Assembly (NCBI RefSeq): GCF_002078875.1 | Contig: NC_034411.1 | Location: 3,190,434-3,254,433, forward strand | Direction: 5' to 3' | DNA length: 64,000 nt | Source: Numida meleagris | Taxonomy: Eukaryota > Chordata > Aves > Galliformes > Numididae | In this document: one piece after another, positions 45,801 through 59,600 of the stretch | Position numbering within the stretch: the stretch's first letter is position 1 | How the letters are laid out: each line of letters begins with the position of its first letter | Made by a program: the position numbers and the translations under genes | The notes under the pieces: generated by a model | What the model saw: only the letters and a program-made list of their open reading frames with translations | What the model was told of the DNA's origin: nothing | The model's database searches: none

Positions 45801-47775
45801 GGGTGACAGAACTGTGGTAAATCATTCCCTTATTTAATCAAAGAGAATTTTACTTGAAGAAGCATTATGAGTTAAGTTGGCTCGATATTTCAGCCAGCAA
45901 TCAAACAGAAAAAACAAGGGTAACATAATTATTAGCGTAAGGCTTAATCTGGTCTCTCCACATACGAACACAAGACACCTCAGTGTTCATAATCCTAACT
46001 TTGGCACCCAGCCACATCATTAAAGCAAGCTTCCCCAATCCCTTTTGCTTTAGCCAACCCAAATCTCAGAACAACTGGCAATTCTCTTTCCTGCAGGACT
46101 TATACGTGCCTTATATACGTAACCTTAACCCCGCAGTGTGGCTCACAAAATCAGTAGCAAAAATGAGCAGGCAAGAGGCTAACAGCCCTAGTGAACATAA
46201 TTCTGCTTTACCTGGAAGCTACTTCCAAAATCAGGCAGCAAGTTGCTAGCCTCAGACACTAACTTATGGGGACCCAAATTAAAGAATTTGGATGGATGCA
46301 AGACTTCCAGAAAATTAGCTTAAAAGAACTACTGCAAAAGCCAAAGTGTATTTCTATTCAGTTACAGTACCTAATAATGCCACTGCAATAAGTCCAGCTG
46401 TTTTGAAAACCAAAACCTAGAAGTGGCTTCCAATCCACAAGAAGAGATTTATGTTTTGCTCTGTGTCCCTCTTTTTTTTTTTTTTTTTTTTTTGATGCTA
46501 CAATGATGCATTCAACAGCATTTCTCTAGTTAAATGAAAACAGGAAAACTGAGACAGTAAATATTTCTAAAACAGAACTGTTTCTTGACTTTCACTGTTC
46601 ACCAGTAGTTGGAGATTTTTATGGGCCAGAGCCTTAACTGATGTGATATGGCACCACCCCTCTTAAGTGAAGACAATGATATCCCCATCTATCTGGGGGA
46701 AAAAAATACAAGAAAGGTCTAAAGCCAGAATTTTTGATAAGCATGCCATTCAATTTATTTCATGCCCAGTTTTTTTGCAAAGTACACATAATCTTTGGTT
46801 GCTTGAGTCTCCCCAAGTCTTTTAAATCAAATTCTAAATTTCTCATCAGAGAAGTGAAGAGGAATTCATTCCCTAACTTATCTTTCCAGGTAGGGATCCT
46901 TTACATTCTTGACAGCTGCTTGCACATAGGAACCCCTTACCTATTGACAGAATGAGAAGAAAATGAGACCTCCTTTGATCACAGTTATTCTCTGCAGAAG
47001 CTGCCCAAATACCTGCTCCCATGCCTCTTTGAAGTGCTGGTACAGCATGAGAGCATAGCTGCACTTCTGGATGCCTGGGCTAAAACCTTCCCAAGTAAGA
47101 TGAAAGCAGGTAGATTTCTTGCCTTCCCCCCTTCCTCGTCATGTCAGATAGCATTTCGAGAGTGACTGCAATGATAACATGTGAATGACAGGAAGATAAT
47201 TAACTACTGTAAATGAAAAAGAACATTAAGAGGGCATAAATAAGTTCTGGCGTTACTCACCTGCATGAATCACCTGGAAAATCAGGTTTATTTGCACAAA
47301 TTCCCACACTGGGTCTAGCAAGCTGTCAGAGCAGCGAGAACATCCGCGCTTCACCTGTCACAGCCCGCATGTGCTCCCCAGGCACCCCAACTCACCCACG
47401 GGGGTGCAAAGGGCAGTGCCACTGGGAAACTTTTAGTTCTGCCTCGCTAAACAGCAAAGACACAAAAGAAACAAATGGGAACGCCTGAAATGAATTCAAA
47501 ACGCTATTTCTGTGAGAAAATCGAGGTCACCCGCCCAGGCCGCGGTGCTGGGACGCCTCGGGGCACCCCAGGCCTCGCCCCAGCGCCCAGGCCTCGGCCC
47601 AGGCCCCGCCCCAGCGCCCAGGCCTCGCCGCAGCCACGCTCCCTCACGAGGCGTCGAGCCCGGCCCGCGGCCCAGGCAGCTCTCGGCCCTCCCTCACGGC
47701 AGTCCCCGGGAGCGATGGGTGTCCAGGTGCTCCCACCGACCCTTCGGTCCCGGAGGGGCTCGCCGCCACCCTTAC
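42889..47775 (-). other. Probable 5' intron of the GZF1-like gene
   Basis: No coding exon recognised on either strand. Contains a T22 run at 46472-46493. Assigning it as one intron depends on the candidate first exon at 47.8-48.1 kb. Confidence 0.45.
47566..47632. repeat. GC-rich tandem repeat (CCCAGGCCTCG units)
   Basis: CCCAGGCCTCG occurs three times, alternating with GCCCCAGCG, over about 67 bp within the CpG island. Confidence 0.7.
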
Positions 47776-47776
47776 C

Positions 47777-47941
47777 CTACCGTGCCCCACGCGTGGATCG
47801 CGGCTGCCGCGCTCCTCTCGCACCGCCTCTGGGAGAAACCACCTTTCCCCCGCTCTTCAGCGCAATGGTCCTGCCCGCCTGCCCGAAAGAAGCATGGCCG
47901 CCCTCGGCTTCGTCCTCGTAGTCGTTCACCCCTTCCGCCAT
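47777..47941 (-). other. Possible upstream ORF (54 codons) in the candidate first exon
   Basis: An ATG in good context (AAGATGG) opens MAEGVNDYEDEAEGGHASFG... and stops with TAG at 47779-47777, one base before the candidate splice donor. I recognise no family. It could be a translated uORF, the start of a different protein, or chance in GC-rich DNA. Confidence 0.35.
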
Positions 47942-48110
47942 CTTGAGCGAGGGAAGCGGCATGCCAGGAGCGGGCGGCCATCTTGGGCGCCGGAATTCGC
48001 GCGCTCCTGCTTTTTTTCTAGGCCCATTTTTGGACCCGTGAGGGAAAGGGCTGCTGGGCCGGGAGAGCGAGCAGCTGAATAACAGAAACAAAACGAGCCA
48101 GACTTTCTGG

Positions 48111-50555
48111 GTGAAGAACAGCGAGCACAGCCGTGCCGTGCTGCAGGCTCACCCGCCTGCTGAGGAGAGGCACGGTGGCACTCCCACAAACCGTCAGGCC
48201 CCAGACGAGCCCTGTCCCGCACCCCAGAGCTGCCTGCCTGCAGCAGCGCAGCCATGACGTTAGCCAGAGGGGGGTTTTGTTGGTCTCGAGTCAGGCTGCT
48301 TGGTGAGAGACATAGATACGATTTCTCTTACTAGGGGGAGACAACAGGGAGGTGAGAAAATATGCAGCTTTAAGATGTTTTCTATCCCTCAAAAAGAAAA
48401 TCAAATCTCAAATCTCAGGGCAGTGCATTCGTGTAATTTGTATGAAAATGCTTTTTTTTTTTTTTTTTCCCATGAGAAAGTGAGCCAGGTTTGCTGAAAT
48501 CTTCCAGAAGATCGGGTTGCAGGGCCCCAGTTTTGAAAACAGATCCAAGCTGGAAAGCAGGACTTTGTTCGCCTGTGTTTGGGGCTTTACTGTCTCTCTG
48601 CATTGCCAGGCTGGATGACAGTAAGATTAACAGCTTCATATATAAGAGATATGTATTCATATATCTCTTCTCTAGGAAGGGTTTGTTGAAAAAAAAAAAT
48701 GCATAAATGTAAGTAGCTTTTGCTCAACTACTTTCAAAACACTGAAAAAAACATCCAGTCAAGTTAAAACCAATTTGTTTTCCCATCTACAAAATGAAGT
48801 GTTTCGCGGTTCTTGCGCAAGACACATCCCAAAGACTTGCATCTGCTATTGAAATCTATTAGTGATAAACCAATAAATGGAGAAACCACCAGAAACTAAA
48901 AAACAGTGCATAAGAGAGTGGTTTTTTGTGACTGTTTTTGAGATGGCCCATGAGCTCACAAAGGACAGTGAGTTCCCTGATGCTGTCTGGGCACCAGCAG
49001 GCCTGGAGGCCCCATCAATGCATCTCACTACATTACAGAGGACACAGTCTTAGATGGGCTGCAAAGGAGGCCAAGTTAATGTGTCTTTGTCAAGTAGCTC
49101 TGTGCCCTAAGGATTTCTGTTTTTACTCAGAAATCTCAAATAGGATGTAGTCAAATGGCTCATGTTGCCAATGGCTCCTCACATTTTTGTTCCTCAGCAT
49201 CAATAAATGTCTTATCTCACAGCCTAGCTTGCTCCAACAGCTAGATCCAGTCCCTCCACATCTCCCAGTATGGATACTGGCTGATTACTTATAGTAATTA
49301 TATTTATAGTGATCGTGCATCTAATTTAAGGGCACAAGCTTTTGTGGGGTAAACCTGGACTTTGGAGTAGTATGGACAAGGACTTACATCTCCTGCAGCC
49401 ATTGTTCCTGCAGGACAAGACTGCTTCTCGTCTGTAACCCTGTGTGGTCATCTGGACAGGCACTCACATCGCAAGCTGTCCTTTATCATGTGAAGTGATT
49501 TTAAACAGCGGATGAATGTGACAGGTCACTCTGTGGGCTGCCAACTACTTAAGACACACAGGTCTTGTTTCCAATACAAATCACAGATAAATTCCTCATG
49601 GAAACTATTATTTTAGCTGAAGTGGAAGTTTTAATCTCTAGTTTGCAAGAATGTTGGATGATGATTGTAATTCCTTGAAGTAAAACAAATTCCTCAATTT
49701 ACAATCTCACTGTGAGGCCAACATCACTGGAACTTATCATGCTGTTTACCTTTCTTTTCTGTGCTTCTATTACACAAATTTGAACGTGGATCCTGTAATT
49801 ATCAGGCTACTGGCCAAATATTAGAAAACATTCACACAGTTGTGTGGCAACAAGACTACTGTAGGAAAGAAAGAATAAAAATATTTATAATGAAAATAAC
49901 TAGTGGAAATTCAACTGGCTTAGGCTTGTATAGGCCAAGAGGCAAATCTTGTCTGATGGATTTCCCGCTGAGGAGTGTGCACTTCCACCGTGAATTTGGT
50001 TTTCATCACTGATTATTTTGTTTGTATTCGGAGAATGTTTCTATTGTCAAGATACAGCTCTAGGAGCAGAAAGAATGAGCAGCAATATGAGTGATCCATG
50101 CTAAAATGTCAGGATAATATTCCTATATCTTAGCACAGGGGAATGGTGTTTGCTTTTACTTTATCTGAAACCTGGTCTGCTCAACAATTCTCACCCAGAG
50201 GAGTTGGGAGGGAAGATGAAGTGCCAGACTCCTGTCCAATTTAGTCTTGCTTTCACAAGACTAGAGTGAATTGCTGCAAAAAGTTGGCAGCGCTGTTGCA
50301 CGGGGTCGTGCTGCATGTCAATCCTTGTGGGTCCCCTTTGGAGGAATTCTCTGAACATTGCTTTTGCATGCTGAGGGCCTTCAGGGAGCAGGGAAGGCTG
50401 GGTTTCCTGCTGCCAGTGGTGTATTTCTGAGGTCAGAGAAGAGGAACTTGGCTTTCCACGTGTCCTGGGTGCTCTGATGCACTTTGAGTGTTGCTCATGA
50501 GTTACTCCATGGCTTCTTAAGGCAGAATCTCAAGCCCTGTCTCCTTCATCTCTAA
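48111..50555. other. Intergenic DNA, no gene seen
   Basis: T17 run at 48452-48468. No reading frame with family similarity and no paired splice sites with a conserved frame. Confidence 0.5.
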
Positions 50556-50692
50556 TCATAGAATCATAGAATCGTAGAATCATAGAATAGCCTGGGTTGA
50601 AAAGGACCTCAAAGATCATCAAGTTTCAACCCCCCTGCTGAGTGCAGGGCCGCCAACCACTAGACCAGGCTGCCCAGAGCCATGTCCAAGAA
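50556..50692 (-). mobile_element. CR1 LINE 3' fragment with intact tail repeats
   Basis: Starts with four near-perfect CATAGAAT units, then AGCCTGGGTTGAAAAGGACC and CCACTAGACCAGGCTGCCCA. 5'-truncated, minus strand. Confidence 0.92.
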
Positions 50693-53600
50693 GTGTCCTA
50701 GTTTCTGGAGGGAAAGAGAGGGGGCAAGTGGCTTATTTGCTCTCTCTAAATCAGGAACTCTTTTCTGAGTATTTCAACAGGAGGGATGAAACTGGCTGAG
50801 AGTTGGGAGGGAGGTGTCTGAATCCTCTCAGGCTGAGGAAGGTGCTGAACCTGAGTGCCCTGTGCATGGGGTGACTGATCTCAACGTGGGACTGCTGCAA
50901 TACAGCAGGACACAACAACCCATTTCGTCCTCTCAGCCAGAGCACTGCAAAGTCCAGAAGAGAACCGCAGCCTAGGAAGCCAGATTTTATCTATTTCCTT
51001 TGCCTGGGAGTGAATGCCTTGGGCTTTGATCATGGTGAATAAGACCAGGGAAAAAGAAAATGCTGGGAACCAGATCTGACCCAAGTTTTTCTGCCAGCCA
51101 GGTCACTCCACTGTGAATGCCAGTCCTGCTTCTGGGCACCAAGGTCATTGATAAGCAAAGCGAGGAATGGAAATGCTGTGCTCCAACTCCCAGGATAACT
51201 GCTGACCTGTTCCTTCCTCTCTGAAGCCCACAGGAAGGCTCCTGTACCCAAGAGTGAGCACACAAAGGGAAACAAGCTCCTGACAAGGGGAGAGCTGCTG
51301 GAGTGGTCATGCAAAGTGATTCCTGAAATCCAGGGCTTGCGTGAAGCCTCCCAGAAAACATCTGTTCTTAAAGCGCTTCTAAAGAAGACCTGTTCTAAAA
51401 GCTTGCAGATGGCTTACACTGGGGCACGTTTTGAGAAGCCCCAAACTCTACCCTGGCAACACAAGACGAAACCTCACTGCACCTCTCCTCTGGACAGCAA
51501 TCCTTTCCTTGTGGCTCCGCCAGAGGATGCTGTAGACTTCAGGAAGAGCCCTGCAGCTCTGCTTGTCATTCGAAGCATTCTGAAATGCACAACCAATCTC
51601 TCACTGACACAATCCCAGCCTCCGGGGATGCAAGACGAAATAACTGCAATGCCCAGGCCATCCAAAGTTAACCCTGCAGCTTGCTGGGGCTCAACACCAG
51701 TCCCTTTGCAAGCAGGGAGTGGGGATGGAGCAGATCCATGAAGGGTGTCCTTAAGGGACGAGCTGTCAGCAGGATCAGTGCTGGGCTGCCCCTTTGCCAG
51801 AGGGAGAGGAAAAAGAGGAGTTAAGTGGTTAAGGAGCCAGCAGCCAGATTATACTGGAAAGGGCAAAAAAAAGTCCGATTTGAACAGTTTCCTTGGGGAA
51901 CAAGTTCACCCCATGCTGTTCAGATGACTGTGACATTGAGAGGAATCCAACCATGTGTCTTCCAGAGCCTTTGAAGAGGAGAGGGCTTCAAAATGCATTT
52001 TTCCCAAGTTTGGAGCTGATGGAGCTGAAGCTCTCCTGAACAGGAGCCAAGCCACCACTCAGCAAACCTTAGTGTTGTCCCCAAAATGGAGACAGAGCTT
52101 TCAGCATAGTCTACAAATGCAAATTCCAGACAAAGTCCTAATGAGAAACAAACAGCAGACTTTTGGTCTCTGTGTCAGTGGTACGTACTGGTTAACCTCG
52201 AATGCAATTCTCCATAATACATTCTGACATACGATTTTGCTACAAATCAAAGATGCCGTATATATGCCCTCTTACACTGCTTTTGCATTAAGTCCCAAGA
52301 AGATGGAGTTAGGTATGTTCTGGAAAAAGATTCCAAGGTCTTGGTGTCACTTGATAAGCATATGGATTGATGAACATTCTTTGATTTTTTTTTTTTTTCT
52401 TCTTGAAAATGTGGTATTACAATACTAAAGAGAAGCAAAATGTACTGCTCAGCGAGGCTGGGTCTTGCTGGGGAGAGGCTGTGTGCTAGAGCAACCCAAG
52501 AGGAAATAGTGGCTTCTTTCCCTCTGGCTGATTGTTAGTGCCCTTCCAGCAGAGAGGCTTCAGATAGCCACAAAGAACCGCACTCAGGGTGACATGGCAC
52601 AGTCAGTGATAAACAGAACAGCAGGCGAGATGGACTAGCAGCTCCTCGTGGCTTTGGAAATCAGTGACTCTGTGAATTATGGGAAGCGGGGCTTTTTCCA
52701 TCTACTTTTACTTTGCAGCTCACCCCTGCCTTCAGGCCCCTGCGACACGATATATTCCCACGGCTCCGGAGGGGCTGCTTTTGGGTTAATTCACTGCAAT
52801 CCTGACACCACGCTCTTGACAAGTGGTGTGCTAGGCGGATGGGAAACAAGATGTAAGAGGTGCCTCAGCAAATGGTTTGCTGTGTTACCAAATAAATCCC
52901 CTGCGCAGCTCATCCCTTATGTGCTCTTGTTTATTACACGTATTTAAGCTGTTGGCACATTGTAACCTTCTGCTTCGCCCTGTAACTTTGAGAGAAGCAA
53001 AATATTTTAACCCGTAATAAACTACAGGCATCTCCCCCAGCAATTGCCTTTGCGAGCCTATGATTTCCTATCCTGCTCTAGGAAGCACTGAAGGTCTGAT
53101 GCAGCTCTGGAGACCTCAGCCAAGTTTTCCTTCTGTATGCAAACCTTTTTTTAACTCCATAACTCTTCCTGTTTCCAGTCAAGCCTATATTTAAATAGTT
53201 TGCTCAGTCTGAGGCTCGGTGAAAGAGGTCTGTCAAGAGGCTAGAAAGCAGGTGGATGATGTTTAGTCTCTGGCCAGCAGACACTGCTGATAGCTGCAGG
53301 ATGCTGGTGCTTTCCCCTGTTGGAAACAAACTACCTCCTGGTTAGTTACAGGCGCTTAAATATTAATAAAAAATGTAATCAGCAAAGGGGGAAAAAAGAG
53401 TTTATTTTTTTCCTTTCCTCTCCTGCATAGGGCCAAATGGATTTTAGAGTAAATTAATATTAGCACCTTGCTCCCAGCCAAAAGAAATAAAGCAGAAAAT
53501 CAAAGTTATTCTTCACGCCAAGAAAATTGCAATTTCTTGCCAGATTTACAGTCCCAACCTCACACTGCTAATGTTATCCTTTATTTTGACCAAGACATCG

Positions 53601-56600
53601 TTAAAATAGCTGCTGACTTGACAAAGGTGATGCCAGACAAACTTCACCTGCTCCCAACAGTCAACCGATGGGACTTTTCAAGGAAAAAAACACAAAAACC
53701 CGAACAACAGGGCCAGTGCCATGTTCCATGAGAGGCTCCTGCAGAGTCAGTGCTGGTGGGATAGAGAGAAATCTGCTTGGGCTTCAAATAGGATGGGCAG
53801 GGGCTCTTTTGCAGTGACAGCTGAATTTTCCCTTGCTCCCTTTATGTTGCTTTGCTAGACTCCAAACTCACCTGGTGCCTGCTGGTTGCCTCTGGCATCG
53901 CCATTCCTGCTCTGCGCCAATGCAGATCCCCGGAAGCTGTGCTGCTGACCTTAATTCAGGTGGGAAAGCAGGCCCAGAAGAACAGACTCAGCTTGGGAAG
54001 GGTCTGTCAGTCTAAATTCTTTGGCAGTAGCGGAGAATTTAGGTTTGAATCTGGTTGCTCTGGAGGGCCAGAACAGATGTTTGGACCCAAGCATGTTCAA
54101 GGAGCTGAACTTTTTGCCTTGGGCGTTCCCATACCTCCAGCAGCGATCGCTTGCTCCCTACTTGGGCTGAGAAATGCCCTTTCAATCACCAGATTGGGCG
54201 TGGTGGTTTTGCACGATGAGTAAACACCAAATGCAGCTGCCTGGAGAAATAAACACCTGGCAAAATATTTTTGGAGGATTAGTCATTGTCTGTGTGCTTG
54301 GGAAGGTCGCATCCCCAGCTGCACAGTGCGTGTCATGGGGAGCCTTCCTGAACCCGTTCCTTTGGATGCATTCCTGATTCTATTGTCCGGTGGCTTCACA
54401 CACAGCGTGCCCCTGATTTTTCAGCATGGATGTTGCATTTCTTGTATTGCTGGGTGTCATTTTGGGGCAACAAAATATCCCAAGAAACACTGTGGTTAGA
54501 GCCAATGGTCAAAGCGCGTTGTCATGAATTTCTATGTGGGTATGGCACGGGAGGACAATCCCTGCTCATAGGCACTGGGATCCCGTGGCACTGACTTCTT
54601 GCTTGTTCCTTTGGCCAGGAATCTGGGTTAACGTCAGCACAAGGAGCCACATGCAGAGCTCTGGGATTTCATCCAAGAAACCTGATCCATATGATTTGGA
54701 ATACAGATAAACAAGCAAAAACACTGCAGAAGGGGAAGGGAGAGAGAACATTGGTGAGGCACGATGATGGGAGAAAGAACTGCTCGGGCAAGGGAAGGAT
54801 TGCTGAGGGCAGGCCGTACACTGCCCATATACTGGTGGCAGCAGGTGACAGCAGCCACCTGCAGCCCATGCTCAGGGGATCACCTCTACATTTGCTGCCT
54901 TGGGAAAGCTGCACCAGGTAGGGATTCAGCTGCCTACACACCATTACAGTGCAGTCCCACAGACCCAATTTTTGGTGATGTGAGATGTAGCTGGATCAGA
55001 TAAATCCGCCATCATCTTGCAGCAGCATCTGGAGATCAGCAGCAGTTTCTGTCAGGCTCAGAGAAGGCTCTTCCCAGGTGTAAAGCTCTGGATAAATGGG
55101 TTCTCATCTTTCTTCTCTCTTCAGAGAGATGATCTGGAAGCAAATTACAGCAGCGGCGTGCAGAAGGGCATGGGAACGCTTGGCAGCAAATTGCTGCCTC
55201 CCGCAGTGGCAGCTGGTGAAGCACCTCGTGTTTACCAGCAACGTGCAGGGATGGAGCCTGCCTCCCAAATACATGGTTCACATGGATACCAAACTGCAGT
55301 GCCTCCCCAGCCTCTATTTTTGTTTGCAGCAGTTTGTCACATTATCTGTCAACACTATCTTCAGAAGGTCTGTAATTTGCAGCATCACCTCTGATCCTAC
55401 CAGGAGCTCTCGCAATTATCTACCAGCTGTCAAAAAGAGCACGAGACACAAAAGTTTCTTTGGACTATTTAAATAATAACGACTTCATGCTTCCCATTAG
55501 GTTATTAGATAGCAGATTAATTGGAGGCATCCGATGCATCTAGTCTAGCTACAGTACCTCCCTAACTCGGCTTTGCTGGGCACAGAACCAGCCCGATGCA
55601 GTTTTCTTCCCTGCCTTTCCCTTTTATTCCCCTCCCTTAGTTCCCTTGAACTGCATCTTGCAGGATGGTGCTGGCAGAACATGGGACACTGTCATCTCCG
55701 CATGGTCTGCAGCGAGCATTGCTCTCTGCAAGTGGAATGTTGAGCTCATTAAAAACACAATTAATCCCTTTTTATCTATCAGTGTTTGTTCCTGGCTCGA
55801 TCATTAAACGAAGGACACAAGTTTTGTCCTGCTAGCAAACTGGTTATTTTTGGAATCCTACCAAGGAGTTTTTCTTTCCACCAAGCCACCCTTGCCCTCT
55901 CCCAGTCCCGAAGGCTCCGTATGCGGGTGGGAAATACTGAATTATTTAGCTTAGAGAGTCACAGTGAAGGGCAGCAAAGGAAAAGAAGAGGAACTCATTC
56001 TGCTCATCGGTCTGGCAGTGCCATGGGGCTGGTGCTCAGCAGGCCTGGCCTTGCCTTGCTTCCTGGGCACCCTTGGTTCCATTAGCTCCAGCCAAATAAG
56101 AAGACAAGGGCTGTATGGGTTTTTCCCAAGGTCACGGCTGTTTGCCAGCTCTGTGCCCATTTCCAACAGCTGCATGGCACCATCTCACAGCCAGTTTTCC
56201 TCGCTGGCAGCACCAAGCAGGACCTCCTGATCTACAAATGTGCGAATGAAATAGATAGATGTGTTTCCAGACAAATAACTGATATATATATAATATATAA
56301 TATATCAATATTTAAGAATATGTTTCCTGAACTACCATTATGAAGGGAGGGGGCGGGGGTAATGTTTCCCTACTTCTCCCACCTCTGGACACAGCAGTGG
56401 TAACTTCTGCTCAGGCCACGAGCGCTTTGTTAAAAGCATCTGCTTCCACTTCAGGATCCTGAAGGATTGCAGAACTCCAGGAATGTGCAAATTCAAGAGC
56501 TATAGAAGTGCCAGAGTGGAGAAAGTTAAACGTTCCCTCGAGGGCATTCGAGTTTACAGAGTTTTACTTCGCTTTAATTAGGGTCCCAGAGCATCATCTG

Positions 56601-59600
56601 CTGCAGGGCCTTTTCATTTGTATTTTATTATTCCACATAATAAATGTGTGTATTCCTTTCTTGACCCCGCAGAGCCGTGCACCACGAGGTGAACTCAATG
56701 CAGATCACACTGGCTGGGTAACAAGAGCCCATGTCACACGAGGGTGTGAGCGATGCTGCCGTGCACAGGGGACAAAACGCACAGGGAAGCAAGTTTGACT
56801 TGAACTCCCCTGCAGTGAGGACTTTTCAATGCCTCTTTAGCATCCATCTGTCTGTGAGTCCCCGAGCTGCCTTAAATGCACCCTGACCTCGCTGCTGGGG
56901 AACGCCTGCCTGTTCCGCTGCTGCAAGGAAAGCACAGCTAAATCCCAGCGCCACTGGGGCTGAACGCGGCAGTGCTGGCTGATATCCAGCTGAAGCTTCT
57001 GCTTCGGTTTTCTTTGTGGGCTTTTTTTTTTTCTTTTCTTTTCTTTTCTCAGAATGTGCGTTGCAACTTAGCACCAAAGTTACAGAACCCTATCCTGACT
57101 GCGCGCTTTGGCTTTGGCTCAGGAACTGCATGCAAGCACCTCAGCCCTCAGCATCATCCTTGGGCTCTATTTGCTTCCCAAGTGCCATGGTTTCGGAGAA
57201 AAATCTGTGAGAGCAGAGTGACAGGCTTTTATGCAATTTTATTGCTTTCAGAGGGCTGGTTCAGGAAGGGTACACTCCAGACCACTCATGGTGGCTGTGT
57301 GTGCCCATGTCCCTGCTGGGTTTTCCCAGCCATGCTCTGTGCTTCCCACTGTACCATTTTCCTCAGCTCATCTTGGGAAAGAGGTCAAGGAACTTTGCTG
57401 AAATGTTCCCCAAAGTTTTGCCTATGGGGCTGCCAATATGGAGGAAAATCAGTGGCACTGGGAAATCTCAGGCATCAGCACTGTCACAGATTTTAAATTG
57501 TGCAAGCGTTGTGTCTGCAGATGGCAGTAAAGAATGCCTTTCATTCCTGGGAATTTGGGCAATAATTGCGTTTTGGCCACAGCACTTGCTTGCTTGCACC
57601 AAAATGTCGCTGCGGCAGCACGAGCTGCCAGGACCCACAGGGAGCTGGGACCTTTGGGAGAAGGGGAGCTGTGCTGGAGCTCCTTTCATTTCTGGGCTGG
57701 TGGCACAGGTGAGGACATGCTGCCCCACACAGCAGCTGGCACCAGCAGATCCCAACCCTGCCTGATGTACCTCACCATAGACGGGTGATTTGTGGCTCTG
57801 CTTTCTCATGATTTCTCATTTTGCTTCCTCTGTCTCAGTAAGAAAATATCATCCAGCTCATGACATTTCCTTGAAGTTGCCTGTGAGCTGTTCCCAGTGC
57901 TCACCAGGGCAGCGCTGTGTACAGCCAGCAGGACCTGAGCCAGCTTCTCCACCCAGTGCCGGGGCTGATGAACTCCCCGGAGAGATATTTGCCATTGCCA
58001 CAGCCTTTAAGGAGTCTTGGAATATGGTCTAATTTCATGATTTTTTCCATCTGGTTTGCCAGTTTGAAGCCGTTTTCGCACATGGCCAAAAATAACTTCA
58101 TTTTTCTCGCATGAGCTCTGGAACCAGGGGCTTGTGTTGGTGAAAGGACAACAGGCATCCATGGGAGCAGCTGGGATGCAGCAGGTGCCTCCTGTCCCCT
58201 GCAGACCGTGGGGCAGGGGACACACAGGGACAACCCTCAGGCAAAGAGGGGATGAATGCCAGCACTGGATTGCTGTCACAGCTCAGACATCCCAGGGTCA
58301 GCCCTGTGCTGCCCCTTCGTCCACCACATGTCATTGTCCCCGAGCCCCTTCTCACGGGACAGCTTTTAGCCCTGCTGAAAGCAGCACCAAAGGGAGGAGG
58401 CGAGATGCCGATGACCTCGCTGCTGATGTCAGAGCAGAGCTCTGCACTTCGTTGCCATGGCGATGGAGCGAGGACCACAACACACATTTTCTGGCACAAC
58501 GTCAGCCGCTCCCACTGCATCCTGGGGAATGTTCTCACGGGACCGCGGGCTTCGCCTCCTGCAGTCTCATCCTTGGGTTCCTCACCTTGCAGGTACCTCC
58601 TGGTGAAGCAAAACCATCTGATCCCTGCTGCTCCTTCCCCCCAGGATGCTGTGCAGGAGTGGAGCTGATGATTAGAGTGCAGCATGGATGTGCCAGGAGA
58701 TGCCAAGAAATACCGTGGCCCTGTGCCCGTGTGTAGCTTTTCTATGGCCTTGTTGTGATATGGGGAGTTGCTTGAATATTTCTTTTTTTCTTTTTTCTTT
58801 TTTCTTTTTTGGAAACAGCTTCTCCCAGTGAGTGTTCTCAGCGTCTCACGGTTATTTTCTGAAAATGACACCAAGCCACCCGGGAGGTGTTTAACAGAGA
58901 TGAATCAGCTTTATCAGGATGGGCAAAGGGGAACTCGGGGCCACAGCACAAAGGGCAATCTTAAGTGAAAATAAGGCCATGAGGCTGTCACTGGGGGGAG
59001 CTGATCCCCAGGCATCCCATAGCCACGGCCAAGCCTTCGTGCGCAGGCTCAGCACGCTGTGAGGCAGCTGAGGGCACGCATTTTTCCCTAAATCCTTCTG
59101 TGCGTCCCATCCTTAGTTCTCCACTCCTTTCCTTCCTGCGAAAACAGGGGGAAAGAATGTTTGGGGCGTGAGGTCAGTGGGAAGGCTGCGCTTGCTTCCA
59201 TCTGGGCTTGGCTGGGGCTGGGGCATGCAGGTGGCCAGAAGGACGGGTGGGGGGATGCGGCCGCGAGCATCTCCTTCGCACCTGAACGACTTCTGGTGTT
59301 ATTATTTGATCCTGTGATAACTGAATGATTTAGGGCTGTGGAATTTTGCTCCTCCCAGAGAGAGGAACAAAGTGGCCAGCTCAGCGCCCTGGCTGCTGAG
59401 GTCCACTGCTTGTTCCCCACCTCTCTCCTCCCGCTGCTCCTTTTGGGATAACAATGGCAGGATCCAGATGCTTATCTGAAGCTCCCACCGCTGCCCTCAG
59501 CTGAAGCACAGCGGCTGTGCAGGGGCAGCGAGCCCAGTTCTGTCAGGATCAGGCTATAAAGTGAGAATTTGCTGGGATTAGGCATTATTGAACAGGAGGC

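Larger units (their letters stand above)
47520..48110 (-). promoter_or_regulatory. CpG island, probable promoter and first exon of the GZF1-like gene
   Basis: GC-rich and CpG-dense. On the minus strand it has two CAAGATGGC-type YY1-like motifs: CAAGATGGCGG near 47946-47936 and CCCAAGATGGCCG near 47987-47975. A good donor follows (TAGG|GTAAGG at 47775-47774). Splicing from there to 42888 would place a non-coding first exon before the ATG of the BTB exon. On the plus strand a GC-rich tandem repeat lies at about 47566-47632. Confidence 0.55.

Noticed and set aside
47475..47946. Plus-strand open frames of about 145 codons
   Set aside because: Pro/Arg/Ala-rich translation of a CpG island with a short tandem repeat; no family similarity and no splice context.
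56280..56310. AT palindrome as a transposon terminus or regulatory hairpin
   Set aside because: A simple dinucleotide repeat with no flanking target duplication or partner repeat seen.
58098..58874. 258-codon minus-strand open frame
   Set aside because: No recognisable domain, begins near a T/C tract that reads as a Lys run, and competing frames of similar length cover the same bases. Probably chance.
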